A stretch of DNA of 46,013 bases from a bacterium (GCA_026394155.1 JAPKYT010000053.1:1-46013); one strand, 5' to 3'. Positions 1 through 8,413 are shown, counted from the stretch's first letter. Made by a program: numbers and translations. Notes: generated by a model from the sequence alone, not told the origin.

Positions 1-816
1 GGCATTCATCTCATTGATCTGCGCAAAACTCAAGAGTGCCTGACCAAGGCCTGCGCCGCGCTGAAGGAGATTGCCAGCCGCGGAGAGCAGGTCTTATTTG
101 TCGGCACCAAGGCGCAGGCGCGCGACATCATTCTGGCCGAGGCCCGACGGGCCGGCCAACCCTACGTCAGCGAGCGCTGGCTGGGCGGCGCGCTCACCAA
201 CTTCCAGACCATCCGTCAGGGCATCAAGACCCTCAATTCTCTGGAAAAGAAAATGACCGACGGCACCTTCGAGAAGATCTCGAAGAAAGAGCGGCTCACG
301 ATCGAGCGTCGTCGCGCCAAACTGCTGCAATCCATCGGCGGCATTCGCGAAATGAACCGCTTGCCCGGGGCGGTGTTCGTGGTGGACACCCGCCGTGAAC
401 GCATCGCCGTGGCTGAGGCTCGCCGCCTGGGCGTTCCGGTGGTGGCCATCGTGGACACCAACGTGGACCCGGATCTGATCAACTATCCGGTTCCGGCCAA
501 TGACGATGCCTTCAAGTCCATCGCCCTGATCACGCGATCCCTGACCGATGCCTTGACGGAAGGGCAGGCGCTGTACAAAGCCAGTCCACATCTGCACGAG
601 GCGGTTCCCGAGACCGCGCAGCGCGATCAGGACCATCGCGAGAGCCGTCCGCGGGAAGGGCGTCCCGGCGGGGAGCGCGACCAGCGGCGGCGGCGCGTGC
701 GCCGTCCCGATGAACGGCGGCCCGAAGCGCATACAGGCGAAGAAAAACCGCAGGCGCCCGAAACCCCGCCCGCTCCCGCCAGTGAACCCAAGAGTGCGGA
801 GGCTTCGGAGAACTGA
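1..816 (+). CDS. rpsB: 30S ribosomal protein S2, 5' end cut by window edge
   Basis: Component of the small ribosomal subunit. The reading frame is open from base 1 (GIHLIDLRKT...) and 271 codons are visible; the start lies outside the window. Family landmarks include VLFVGTKAQA, RWLGGALTNF, GGIREMNRLPGAVFVVD and the VAIVDTNVDPDLINYPVPANDDA block near the end of the conserved fold. After about residue 195 of the visible part comes a low-complexity tail of some 65 residues rich in Arg, Glu and Pro, longer than in standard S2. It sits directly before tsf, the usual rpsB-tsf-pyrH-frr order. The identification is secure; the role of the tail is unknown. Confidence 0.97.
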   Translation, partial: GIHLIDLRKTQECLTKACAALKEIASRGEQVLFVGTKAQARDIILAEARRAGQPYVSERWLGGALTNFQTIRQGIKTLNSLEKKMTDGTFEKISKKERLTIERRRAKLLQSIGGIREMNRLPGAVFVVDTRRERIAVAEARRLGVPVVAIVDTNVDPDLINYPVPANDDAFKSIALITRSLTDALTEGQALYKASPHLHEAVPETAQRDQDHRESRPREGRPGGERDQRRRRVRRPDERRPEAHTGEEKPQAPETPPAPASEPKSAEASEN

Positions 817-872
817 CGCGGCGTTCCGCGCCGATGGAAACGGACTTTAGAACGAAGAACACAGAGGATACC

Positions 873-1757
873 GTGTCGGAACAGGAAATCAGCGCCGGAT
901 TGGTGGCGGAACTGCGCCGCGAGACCGGTGCGGGCATGATGGACTGCAAGAAAGCTCTGGCGGAATCGAGTGGCGACAAGGCGAAAGCCCTCGAATACCT
1001 TCGCAAGAAGGGAAAGGCCGCCGCGGCGAAGCGCGCCGACCGCAGCGCGGATCAGGGAGTGGTCGTCATCCGCGTCAGCGATGACGGACGGAGCGCTGCA
1101 CTGGTGGAAGTCAACAGCGAGACGGATTTCGTGGCGCGCAACGAGTCGTTTCGCGCCTTTGCCGCCGACGTGGCGTCACTCCTGCTGGCCTGGAAGGATG
1201 CGGCGGGCAAGACCGCCGAGGATCTGAAAAACCAGACCCTGCCTTCCGGTGTGAAAATCGGCGATGCTCTGACCGACTTGACCGGCAAGATCGGCGAGAA
1301 GCTGGTGCTCGGCAAGTTTGCACGCGTGCAGGCGCCCAACGGCTTCATCGGCACCTATGTGCATTCCGATTCCAAGCTGGGCAGCATGGTGGTGCTCGAC
1401 GGCGTCAACGGTACGAGCCCCGAGGTGCAGACGTTGGGGCGGGATCTGGCTATGCAGGTTGCCGCCATGCCTCCGCTGGTGGTGCGCCGGGAGGACGTTT
1501 CTGCCGACAAGATCGAATACGAGCGCGGCGTGGAAATCGAACGCGCCCGCGCTGAGGGCAAGCCCGAACCTGCCGTGGCCAAGATCGCGGAAGGCCGCAT
1601 TAACAAGTGGCTCTCCGAAGTGGCGCTGATGGAGCAGGCGTTCGTCAAGGACCCGAAGGTGGCGATCCGCGGTCTGGTGGCCGCTGTCGGCAAGAAGGTC
1701 GGCTCCGAGATCCGCGTCAAATCGTTCGTCCGCGTGCGCGTGGGCGAGTCGTCGTAG
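873..1757 (+). CDS. tsf: Translation elongation factor Ts
   Basis: Guanine-nucleotide exchange factor that regenerates EF-Tu-GTP. The N-terminal UBA-like segment LVAELRRETGAGMMDCKKALAE and the core motif VEVNSETDFVARN are diagnostic. I place the start at GTG 873, because AGAGGA lies 4-5 bases upstream and the protein then begins directly with the UBA region (294 aa, normal size). An in-frame ATG at 834 would add 13 residues unlike the family. The gene follows rpsB after a short gap and is followed by pyrH in the same frame, 15 bases after the stop. It probably shares the rpsB transcript. Confidence 0.96.
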   Translation: MSEQEISAGLVAELRRETGAGMMDCKKALAESSGDKAKALEYLRKKGKAAAAKRADRSADQGVVVIRVSDDGRSAALVEVNSETDFVARNESFRAFAADVASLLLAWKDAAGKTAEDLKNQTLPSGVKIGDALTDLTGKIGEKLVLGKFARVQAPNGFIGTYVHSDSKLGSMVVLDGVNGTSPEVQTLGRDLAMQVAAMPPLVVRREDVSADKIEYERGVEIERARAEGKPEPAVAKIAEGRINKWLSEVALMEQAFVKDPKVAIRGLVAAVGKKVGSEIRVKSFVRVRVGESS

Positions 1758-1772
1758 TCGCGAGAGACAGAC

Positions 1773-2480
1773 CTGAACTACCACCGCGTTCTGCTCAAGT
1801 TGTCGGGCGAATCGCTGGTCGGTGACCGCGAATACGGCATTGACCCCGCGACGCTGAAGGCCATGGCCGAGGAAATCGCCGAGGTTCACGCGCAAGGCGT
1901 GGAGCTGGGGATCGTGATCGGCGGCGGCAACATCTTCCGCGGGCTCAAGGGCGCCGCTTCCGGTATGGATCGGGTCAGCGCCGATCAAATGGGGATGCTG
2001 GCCACGGTCATCAATTCGCTGGCTTTGCAGGACGCTCTCGAGCGGCTGAACGTGGTCACACGCGTTCAGTCGGCCATTCCCATACAAGCCGTCGCCGAGC
2101 CTTTTGTCCGCCGCCGCGCGCTGCGGCACCTCGAGAAAAACCGCATCGTGATTTTCGCCGCCGGCACCGGCAGTCCGTTTTTCTCCACCGATACCGCCGC
2201 TGCGCTGCGCGCCACGGAGATCAAGGCGGAGGTTCTCATGAAGGGCACCAAGGTGGACGGCATCTACACCGCCGACCCAGTGACCGACCGCAACGCCACC
2301 ATGTACAAGCACATCAGTTACATGCAGGTGGTGGAGCGCCAATTGCGGATCATTGACTCGACGGCGGTGACCTTCTGCATGGAAAACGGAATTCCCATCC
2401 ACGTGTTCAATTTCAAGATCCGCGGCAACCTGCTCCGCATCTTGAACGGCGAGGACATTGGCACTAAGATACACGGGTGA
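1773..2480 (+). CDS. pyrH: UMP kinase, probable CTG start
   Basis: Phosphorylates UMP to UDP in pyrimidine nucleotide synthesis (amino-acid kinase fold). Motifs: the N-terminal [13 protein letters not shown] phosphate-binding strand, [28 protein letters not shown], and [12 protein letters not shown]. The first ATG/GTG/TTG-type codon in frame is TTG 1800, inside the conserved LLKLSGE motif, so starting there would delete an essential strand. CTG at 1773 follows a GAGAG purine run by 6 bases and gives [12 protein letters not shown], matching the family N-terminus and a 235-residue protein. The start is therefore inferred to be CTG. A sequencing change near the start is the alternative. Next gene frr begins 6 bases after the stop. 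Confidence 0.93.
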   Translation: MNYHRVLLKLSGESLVGDREYGIDPATLKAMAEEIAEVHAQGVELGIVIGGGNIFRGLKGAASGMDRVSADQMGMLATVINSLALQDALERLNVVTRVQSAIPIQAVAEPFVRRRALRHLEKNRIVIFAAGTGSPFFSTDTAAALRATEIKAEVLMKGTKVDGIYTADPVTDRNATMYKHISYMQVVERQLRIIDSTAVTFCMENGIPIHVFNFKIRGNLLRILNGEDIGTKIHG

Positions 2481-2486
2481 CCGACC

Positions 2487-3044
2487 ATGCTCAAACCCAT
2501 TGTGGCGGATTGCGAAGTGCGCATGAACAAGTCGGTGGAAAAGCTCCGGCTGGAGATGGCGCACATCCGCACCGGCAAGGCTTCGGTGGGACTGGTGGAG
2601 CCCCTGAAGGTGGAAGTCTACGGCACGGAAATGCCCATCACGCAGGTGGCTTCGCTGTCCACTCCGGACGCGCGCACCATTGTGATTCAACCGTGGGATC
2701 GCGGCACCATCGGCGCGATTGAAAAGGCCATTCAGAAATCGGACCTCGGGCTCAATCCGATGAGCGACGGAACCTTGATCCGGCTGGCGGTGCCTCCTCT
2801 CACCGAGGAACGCCGCCGCGAACTCGTCAAGGTGGTCAAGAAATATGCGGAAGAGGCCAAGGTGGCTCTGCGCAACATCCGCCGCGATGCCAATGAGCAC
2901 ATCAAGCGCGAAGAGAAGAACCACGAGGTCCCCGAAGACGACAGCCGCAAGACACAGGAACGCATTCAGGAAATGACCGACAAGCACATCAAGGACATGG
3001 ATCACCTCTTCGAACTCAAGGAGAAGGAGATCCTCGAGACCTGA
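2487..3044 (+). CDS. frr: Ribosome recycling factor
   Basis: Splits post-termination ribosomes together with EF-G. At 185 aa it has the exact family length. Visible landmarks are MNKSVEKLRLEMAHIRTGKAS at the N-terminus, VEVYGTEMPITQVASLSTPDARTI in the beta domain, and the helical VPPLTEERRRELVKVVKKYAEEAKVALRNIRRDAN segment. It lies 6 bases behind pyrH and completes the conserved rpsB-tsf-pyrH-frr cluster. No separate promoter is evident, so co-transcription is likely. Confidence 0.97.
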   Translation: MLKPIVADCEVRMNKSVEKLRLEMAHIRTGKASVGLVEPLKVEVYGTEMPITQVASLSTPDARTIVIQPWDRGTIGAIEKAIQKSDLGLNPMSDGTLIRLAVPPLTEERRRELVKVVKKYAEEAKVALRNIRRDANEHIKREEKNHEVPEDDSRKTQERIQEMTDKHIKDMDHLFELKEKEILET

Positions 3045-3072
3045 CGGACGGTCGAGGTCGAGACGACACCGC

Positions 3073-4065
3073 ATGAACCACATTTCTGCACGCCGGGCGG
3101 ATGAGATCTTTCGAGCGGCGGCGGGCAAGCAAATCGCCGTGTTAGGAGACTTCATGCTCGACCGGCACCTCATGGGATCGGTGCGCCGCATCAGTCCCGA
3201 AGCCCCCGTGCCGGTGGTCGAGGTGGAATCCGAAACGACCGGACTGGGCGGAGCGGGGAACGTGGTGCAGAATCTCGCCGCGCTGGGGGTCGTGCCGGTG
3301 GCTTTCGGTGTGGTCGGCGATGATGCCGCGGGTCAGGTGCTGCGCGGTCATCTCGAGAGCATCGGGGCGCTGACGGACGGCATGCTGGTGTCCCGTTTCC
3401 GTCGCACCACCGAGAAAATGCGCATCATTGCGCACGATCAGCACGTGGTTCGGGCCGATCGCGAGAGCGCGGAGGATATCCGGCCCGATGACGAAAACCT
3501 CCTGCTGGAGAAACTGGATGCCGCCCTGTCCGGCCTCCGCGGTCTTATCCTTCAGGACTACAACAAGGGCGTTCTGACCAGCCGGGTGATCGAAGAATCG
3601 CTGAAGCGGGCGGCGGCCAAAGGCGTTCCCGTTTCCGTGGACCCGAAGTTCGATCACTTCTTTGACTACCGGCGCGCGCACCTGTTCAAGCCCAACGTAC
3701 GCGAACTCGAGCGCGCACTGGGGATGCGAATTCAGACGGACGACGATCTGAGCGCGGCCGGTAAGCAACTCATTGATCGCCTATTGCCGGATGTGCTGAT
3801 GGTCACCCGCGGCGAGCGGGGAATGACCCTCTTTCTCGACCACCAGCGCGTGGAGCACATTCCTACGCGGGCCAAGAAGGTGCATGATGTTTCGGGCGCG
3901 GGAGACACGGTTATTGCCGCCTGCGTGGCGGCCGAGGCGGGAGGAGCCGGCCCGGTGGAGGCGGCGGTGATCGCAAACTACGCGGCCGGCGTGGTCTGCG
4001 GCGAGGTGGGAGTGGTCCCCATCGAACGCGAGCGCCTGCTAACGGAGATTTCCGAACAGGACTGA
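3073..4065 (+). CDS. rfaE1: D-glycero-beta-D-manno-heptose-7-phosphate kinase (HldE kinase half)
   Basis: PfkB-family sugar kinase that makes heptose-1,7-bisphosphate on the route to ADP-heptose for the LPS inner core. Seen: the N-terminal VLGDFMLDRHLMGSVRRISPEAPVPV segment typical of HldE/RfaE1, GGAGNVVQNLAALG, the DQHVVRADRE region, and the PfkB signature VSGAGDTVIAA with the catalytic Asp. In Escherichia coli this domain is fused to the adenylyltransferase; here the partner (rfaE2) is a separate gene starting about 85 bases downstream, with a tRNA gene between. Length is 330 aa. The presence of the pathway supports a Gram-negative, LPS-bearing cell. Confidence 0.95.
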   Translation: MNHISARRADEIFRAAAGKQIAVLGDFMLDRHLMGSVRRISPEAPVPVVEVESETTGLGGAGNVVQNLAALGVVPVAFGVVGDDAAGQVLRGHLESIGALTDGMLVSRFRRTTEKMRIIAHDQHVVRADRESAEDIRPDDENLLLEKLDAALSGLRGLILQDYNKGVLTSRVIEESLKRAAAKGVPVSVDPKFDHFFDYRRAHLFKPNVRELERALGMRIQTDDDLSAAGKQLIDRLLPDVLMVTRGERGMTLFLDHQRVEHIPTRAKKVHDVSGAGDTVIAACVAAEAGGAGPVEAAVIANYAAGVVCGEVGVVPIERERLLTEISEQD

Positions 4066-4073
4066 TTTTCGAC

Positions 4074-4150
4074 GGGCGACTAGCTCAGCTGGTTAGAGCG
4101 CTGGTCTCACATACCAGAGGTCATAGGTTCAAGTCCTATGTCGCCCACCA
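4074..4150 (+). tRNA. tRNA-Val (anticodon CAC) with encoded CCA
   Basis: A complete cloverleaf is visible. The acceptor arm GGGCGAC pairs with GTCGCCC. The D-arm is GCTC...GAGC and the anticodon stem is CTGGT/ACCAG, with loop CTCACAT giving anticodon CAC (valine, GTG codons). The T-arm is CATAG/CTATG with GGTTCAAGT. Discriminator A is at 4147 and the CCA end is encoded at 4148-4150. It lies 8 bases after the rfaE1 stop, and its last A is also the first base of the most likely rfaE2 start codon. No promoter is seen in the 8-base gap, so it is probably read from the rfaE1 transcript. Confidence 0.96.
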
Positions 4151-4644
4151 TGAGCCCAACACCTGCTCTCCGCGGGCTGCTGTCGCGCTTAGACGCGGCC
4201 CGGCGCTGCCGCATCGAACGCATTCAAGGCGGCACCATCGTTTTCACCAACGGCGTCTTCGACGTCCTGCACCGCGGTCATCTCGACTATTTGCGCGAGG
4301 CGCGCGCCTTGGGGAGTATGTTGATCGTCGGCTTGAACAGCGACGAATCGGTGCGCCGCATCAAAGGCCCGAAGCGACCGCTCTATTCAGAGGAGGACCG
4401 CGCCGCCGCTCTGGTGTCTCTGCGCTTCGTGGATTTCGTGGTGATCTTCGACGAGGATACTCCCCTGTCGCTCATCGAGGAACTGAATCCGCACCTGTTG
4501 GTCAAGGGCGGCGACTATCTGCCGGAAAACGTGGTCGGCTATGATCACGTCACTCGAAACGGCGGGCGGGTGATCGTCATTCCTTTTAAGGAAGGGTATT
4601 CCACCAGCCGGCTCATCGAGACCGTGGTGGAGCGGTACGGTTGA
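4150..4644 (+). CDS. rfaE2: D-glycero-beta-D-manno-heptose 1-phosphate adenylyltransferase (HldE transferase half)
   Basis: Nucleotidyltransferase that makes ADP-heptose from heptose-1-phosphate and ATP. Motifs: VFTNGVFDVLHRGHLDYL (HxGH nucleotide-binding site), GLNSDESVRRIKGPKRP, LVKGGDY and the GYSTSRLIE signature that ends the domain. The protein is 164 aa from ATG 4150. That ATG shares its A with the tRNA CCA end. The only other in-frame ATG (4138) lies inside the tRNA T-arm, and no GTG or TTG follows before the HxGH motif; CTG 4177/4180 remain possible. No Shine-Dalgarno sequence precedes 4150. The enzyme identity is firm, the start is not. Confidence 0.92.
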   Translation: MSPTPALRGLLSRLDAARRCRIERIQGGTIVFTNGVFDVLHRGHLDYLREARALGSMLIVGLNSDESVRRIKGPKRPLYSEEDRAAALVSLRFVDFVVIFDEDTPLSLIEELNPHLLVKGGDYLPENVVGYDHVTRNGGRVIVIPFKEGYSTSRLIETVVERYG

Positions 4645-4647
4645 TCC

Positions 4648-5970
4648 ATGTTTGAAGATCTCACGGCACGGCTGGATCAAGTTTTCCGAAATCTGCGGGG
4701 AATCGGAAAACTGACGGAAGCAAACATCCGCGAGAGCCTGCAAGATATCCGGCGGGTTCTGCTCGATGCGGACGTGAACGTGCAGGTGGCGCGTGAATTT
4801 TTGACTCGAGTCGAAGAACGGGCCGTCGGTCAGGAAGTCCTGAAATCGGTTTTACCGGCGCAGCTCATCGTCAAGATCGTCTATGACGAGCTGGTGCACC
4901 TGTTAGGGGAGAAAGAGAGCCGGCTGGCGAGTTCTCCGCAACCGCCCACGGTCCACATGGTGGTCGGTCTTCAAGGTTCGGGAAAGACCACTTTCTGCGC
5001 CAAGCTGGCGCGTCATCTGAAAACCAAGGGCAAGCGGCCGTTGCTGGTCGCTGCTGACCTGCAACGCCCGGCGGCGCAGGATCAGCTTCAGGTGTTGGGA
5101 GATTCCATCGGAGTGCCCGTCTTCCGGGGGAGCGGTAAGGATCCGGTTCTGGTGTGTGAGGACGCGCTGAAACACGCGCGCCGCATCAGTCTCGATCCGG
5201 TTATTCTCGACACCTCGGGCCGGCTGCACGTGGACGACGATCTCATGGCCGAGCTCGAGCGCATCCAGAAGGTCGTGCGGCCCGCTGAAATCCTGTTTGT
5301 GGCCGACGGCATGACCGGTCAGGATGCGGTCAATTCGGCGCGTGCCTTTCACGACCGCTTGCAGTTCACCGGCAGCGTGTTGACCAAGATGGACGGCGAT
5401 ACCCGCGGCGGCACGGCCCTGTCCATCGTGCACGTCACCGGCAAACCGCTGAAGTTCGTATCGGTCGGCGAGAAGCTCGAGGCTCTCGAACCGTTCCACC
5501 CCGATCGCATGGCGGGGCGCATCCTCGGCAAGGGCGACATCGTCAGTCTGGTGGAGAAGGCGCAGCAGGTGGTGGGCGAGGATCAGGCCGCCCGCATCGA
5601 GGCCAAACTTCGTCGCGCCGAGTTCACGCTCACTGACTTCTTGGATCAGCTTCAGCAGCTCAAGAAAATGGGTTCGCTGCAAAGCCTGCTGGGCATGATC
5701 CCCGGCATGGGCGCGCAAATGCGCGACGTTCAGGTGGACGAGCGTGGCCTGAAGCACATGGAAGCGCTGATCCTCTCGATGACTCCGCGGGAGCGCGACC
5801 ATCCCGGCATCTTGAACGCGCGGCGTCGCCGGCGCATCGCGGCGGGAGCGGGACTCACGGTGCAGCACGTGAACCGTCTCATCCAGCAGTACGATCAGAT
5901 GGTCGCCATGATGAAGAAGCTGCGCAAGGCCGGGCCCGGCCAGATGCGGCGCGTCATGGGCGGCAATTGA
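4648..5970 (+). CDS. ffh: Signal recognition particle protein Ffh (SRP54)
   Basis: GTPase that binds signal sequences together with 4.5S RNA and delivers ribosomes to FtsY at the membrane. Order: helical N domain (1-90), G domain with GLQGSGKTTFCAKLA (G1), ADLQRPAAQDQL, DTSGRLHVD (G3) and TKMDGDTRGGTAL (G4 region), then the methionine-rich M domain with MGSLQSLLGMIPGMG and the helix-turn MTPRERDHPGILNARRRRRIAAGAG. Length is 440 aa, normal. It begins 3 bases after rfaE2 and precedes rpsP, as in many bacteria (ffh-rpsP-rimM-trmD-rplS). Confidence 0.97.
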   Translation: MFEDLTARLDQVFRNLRGIGKLTEANIRESLQDIRRVLLDADVNVQVAREFLTRVEERAVGQEVLKSVLPAQLIVKIVYDELVHLLGEKESRLASSPQPPTVHMVVGLQGSGKTTFCAKLARHLKTKGKRPLLVAADLQRPAAQDQLQVLGDSIGVPVFRGSGKDPVLVCEDALKHARRISLDPVILDTSGRLHVDDDLMAELERIQKVVRPAEILFVADGMTGQDAVNSARAFHDRLQFTGSVLTKMDGDTRGGTALSIVHVTGKPLKFVSVGEKLEALEPFHPDRMAGRILGKGDIVSLVEKAQQVVGEDQAARIEAKLRRAEFTLTDFLDQLQQLKKMGSLQSLLGMIPGMGAQMRDVQVDERGLKHMEALILSMTPRERDHPGILNARRRRRIAAGAGLTVQHVNRLIQQYDQMVAMMKKLRKAGPGQMRRVMGGN

Positions 5971-6004
5971 AACGCTTGTTCTAAATCAAACCATAGGGAT
6001 ACTC

Positions 6005-6421
6005 GTGTCCGTTCGCATCCGACTAACCCGCGCGGGGCGCAAGAAAGTGCCGCACTACCGCATTGTGGTGATGGATTCTCGCAAGCGCCGTGACGGCGCC
6101 TATCTCGACCAGCTCGGCACGTATCATCCGCGCCAGCAGCCGGCGCAGCTGACCATTGACGAGACGAAGGCGCTGAAGTGGCTCATGGCCGGCGCACAGC
6201 CGTCCGACACCGTGCACAGCCTGCTCTCGGGTCAGGGCATTCTGCTTCAGTTCGATTTGATGAAGCGGAACGCGGCGCCGGAGGTCGTGGCCGAAAGCGT
6301 AGCGAAATTGAAGAGCGCGCGGGCCGAGCGCGATGCGCGTCGAGCGCACGCTCGCACGTCCAAGCGCAAGGCCAAAGCCGCGGCCGCGGAGACACCCTCC
6401 GAGACCACACAGTCTGCGTGA
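6005..6421 (+). CDS. rpsP: 30S ribosomal protein S16
   Basis: Small-subunit assembly protein. The N-terminal VRIRLTRAGRKKVPHYRIVVMDSRKRRDG is diagnostic, followed by LGTYHPRQQP and the AQPSDTVHSLLSGQG motif. The start is GTG 6005, with AGGGA 5 bases upstream. At 138 aa it is longer than the 80-90 aa of compact S16 proteins because of a basic, Ala/Lys/Arg-rich C-terminal tail (about residues 95-138). First gene of the conserved rpsP-khpA-rimM-trmD-rplS block. Confidence 0.96.
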   Translation: MSVRIRLTRAGRKKVPHYRIVVMDSRKRRDGAYLDQLGTYHPRQQPAQLTIDETKALKWLMAGAQPSDTVHSLLSGQGILLQFDLMKRNAAPEVVAESVAKLKSARAERDARRAHARTSKRKAKAAAAETPSETTQSA

Positions 6422-6454
6422 TTGTTCTCCTATTTCTTCTGGGGTGATCCGGCT

Positions 6455-6721
6455 ATGGAAGAGTTCATCAGCTTCATCGTCAAGCATCTGGTGGACAACC
6501 CCGACGCTGTCCGGGTGGAGTGCGTGGAGAAGGAAACCGGACGGCATTTGTACCGCCTTAAAGTCGGCGACGGGGATTTGGGACAGGTCATCGGCAAAGA
6601 AGGCAAGACCGCCAAGTCCATCCGCACGCTGGTCATCGCCGCCGCCGCGCGCAAGGGTATGCGGGCCGGGTTTGAGATCGTGGATCCCGCGCGACCTTCT
6701 GAAGACACCGTGGCGGTGTGA
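6455..6721 (+). CDS. khpA: KH-domain RNA-binding protein KhpA
   Basis: Small single KH-domain RNA-binding protein of the YlqC/KhpA family, usually partnered with KhpB. The 88-residue product starts MEEFISFIVKHLVDNPDAV and carries the RNA-binding GxxG loop in VIGKEGKTAKSIR. ATG 6455 is chosen because family members begin exactly here and a GGGGTGAT sequence lies about 7 bases upstream; an upstream in-frame ATG at 6422 would add 11 atypical residues. The stop overlaps the rimM start by four bases (GTGA), which suggests translational coupling. Confidence 0.93.
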   Translation: MEEFISFIVKHLVDNPDAVRVECVEKETGRHLYRLKVGDGDLGQVIGKEGKTAKSIRTLVIAAAARKGMRAGFEIVDPARPSEDTVAV

Positions 6722-7290
6722 CCCGGACTTTCGTCACCGTGCGGCCGGATGACCTGCGCGCTGTGGGAGTGGTGGTCGGCGCGCACGGCTTGCAGGGCGC
6801 GCTCAAGCTGAACCCGCTCTCGGACTTTCCCGAGCGGTTTCAAGCGCTGAAGACCGTTTACCTGACGCGCGGCGACGAAATCATCATGGAAGCGCAGGTC
6901 AAGCGCGTGCGTTATGCGGTCGCGCAAGTTCACCTCACCTTGCGCGAAGTCACGACCCGCGAAGCGGCCGAGGCGCTGACCGGTGTCGAAGTGTGCGTGC
7001 CGGACAGCGAAACATGGGCGCTGCCCGAAAACGTCTACTACGCTTCCGATCTTCTGGGGTTCGAGGCAATCGGCGACGACGGCACGAAAATCGGAGTCGT
7101 GCGCGACGTTCGCACCGGCCCGCAGGGCATTCTCGAGATCGCGCAAGGGACTCAGGAGTATCTGGTTCCTTTCGTGGACGAGTGGGTGGGGAGGATAGAC
7201 GCGGAGAGTCGCACCATTGAAATTCTCAATTGGCGGCGGCTGCTCTCCCCGGAGACGGTGAAAGGACCCTCCGAGCCCGATGGTCATTGA
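6718..7290 (+). CDS. rimM: Ribosome maturation factor RimM
   Basis: Assembly factor for the head of the 30S subunit that binds S19. Seen: N-terminal RimM barrel starting AVGVVVGAHGLQGALKLNPLSDFPERF, the VYYASDLLGFEA linker, and the PRC-type barrel ending in LVPFVDEWVGRID. The start is GTG 6718 in a GTGA overlap with khpA. Length is 190 aa, within the family range. The last 11 bases overlap the start of trmD, so translation of the two is probably coupled. Confidence 0.95.
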   Translation: MTRTFVTVRPDDLRAVGVVVGAHGLQGALKLNPLSDFPERFQALKTVYLTRGDEIIMEAQVKRVRYAVAQVHLTLREVTTREAAEALTGVEVCVPDSETWALPENVYYASDLLGFEAIGDDGTKIGVVRDVRTGPQGILEIAQGTQEYLVPFVDEWVGRIDAESRTIEILNWRRLLSPETVKGPSEPDGH

Positions 7291-7993
7291 CATCCTCACC
7301 GGCTTTCCCGAGGTCTTCAGCGGCCTCGTCAACAGCTCCATTGTTCGCGGTGCGCTCCTGAGCGGCGCGGTCGAGATCTGGGCGCATGACCTGCGCCACT
7401 ACACCGACGACCCGCACGGCAACATGGACGACGCACCCTATGGCGGCGGAGCGGGCATGGTGCTCATGGCGCAGCCGGTGTTCGCCGCGGTGGATGCTCT
7501 GACCAAGATGCGCGGCGGAAATCCCGTGCGCATATTCCTTACGCCGCAGGGGGAGCTGCTGACGCAAAAGCGCGTTCGCGAGCTTGCCGGCAGCGGCTGG
7601 CTCCTGTTGCTGTGCGGCCACTATAAGGACGTGGACGCCCGCGTCCTGGCGCGTGATCCGTGGATGGAAATCTCCGTCGGCGACTACGTGCTCAGCGGAG
7701 GAGAGATTCCGGCGGCAACTCTGGTGGACGCGGTGGTGCGGCTTCTTCCCGGAGTCCTTAGCGATCCTCAATCTGCCGACAGCGACAGCTTTGAAGACGG
7801 CCTGTTGGACGCGCCCTATTACACGCGGCCCGAAGAGATCGAAGGTCTGCGCGTTCCCGATTCGCTGCTCAGCGGGCATCACGAACGCATCCGGCAATGG
7901 CGTTTCGATCAGCGCCTGGAACGAACGCGCCAGCGCAGGCCGGACTTATGGAACCGGTGGCGGGAACGTCACTCGACGGACGAAAAAAAGTGA
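7280..7993 (+). CDS. trmD: tRNA (guanine-N1)-methyltransferase TrmD
   Basis: Makes m1G37 in tRNAs using S-adenosylmethionine, preventing frameshifting. The trefoil-knot SPOUT signatures are all present: IDILTGFPEVF at the start, DDAPYGGGAGMVL, LCGHYKDVDARV, and the knot sequence EISVGDYVLSGGEIPA. The C-terminal domain includes YTRPEEIEGLRVPDSLLSGHH. Length 237 aa is typical. It overlaps rimM by 11 bases and precedes rplS by 20 bases. Confidence 0.97.
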   Translation: MVIDILTGFPEVFSGLVNSSIVRGALLSGAVEIWAHDLRHYTDDPHGNMDDAPYGGGAGMVLMAQPVFAAVDALTKMRGGNPVRIFLTPQGELLTQKRVRELAGSGWLLLLCGHYKDVDARVLARDPWMEISVGDYVLSGGEIPAATLVDAVVRLLPGVLSDPQSADSDSFEDGLLDAPYYTRPEEIEGLRVPDSLLSGHHERIRQWRFDQRLERTRQRRPDLWNRWRERHSTDEKK

Positions 7994-8013
7994 AGCAACC
8001 ATAAAGCGTCATC

Positions 8014-8409
8014 ATGAATCGCATCGCCAATTGGACGCAGGATGACCTGCGCAAAGATATCCCAAGCTTCGGACCCGGTGACATGGTCAGCGTCTGGGTT
8101 CGAGTGATTGAAGGGGATAAAGAGAGGCTGCAGGCTTTTCAGGGTACCGTCATCGGGCGGCACGCCGGCGGGCTTGACGAGACCTTCACCGTGCGCAAGA
8201 TCTCCATGGGCGTGGGCGTGGAACGCATCTTCCCGCTGCATTCGCCCGCCGTGGCGCGTATCGAAGTTCTGCGTCACGGTCGAGTCCGCCGCGCCAAGCT
8301 GACCTTCCTGCGCAATCTCAAGGGCAAGAAGGCGCGCATTCGCGAGAAGACGCGCGCTATCGTCGCCGTCGAGAACGAAGCGGCGGCCGACGAAAAGTCC
8401 GCATCGTGA
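8014..8409 (+). CDS. rplS: 50S ribosomal protein L19
   Basis: Large-subunit protein at the 30S-50S interface. Motifs: [31 protein letters not shown] and [33 protein letters not shown]. The 131 aa length includes a short acidic/Ala tail after the conserved 115 residues. Last gene of the rpsP block; a terminator-like hairpin follows five bases after its stop. Confidence 0.97.
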   Translation: MNRIANWTQDDLRKDIPSFGPGDMVSVWVRVIEGDKERLQAFQGTVIGRHAGGLDETFTVRKISMGVGVERIFPLHSPAVARIEVLRHGRVRRAKLTFLRNLKGKKARIREKTRAIVAVENEAAADEKSAS

Positions 8410-8413
8410 TTCT

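Noticed and set aside
1176-3191. 671-codon open frame on the - strand across tsf, pyrH and frr
   Set aside because: It is antisense to three certain genes, has a His/Ala/Arg-rich composition typical of shadow frames in GC-rich DNA, and shows no family motif.
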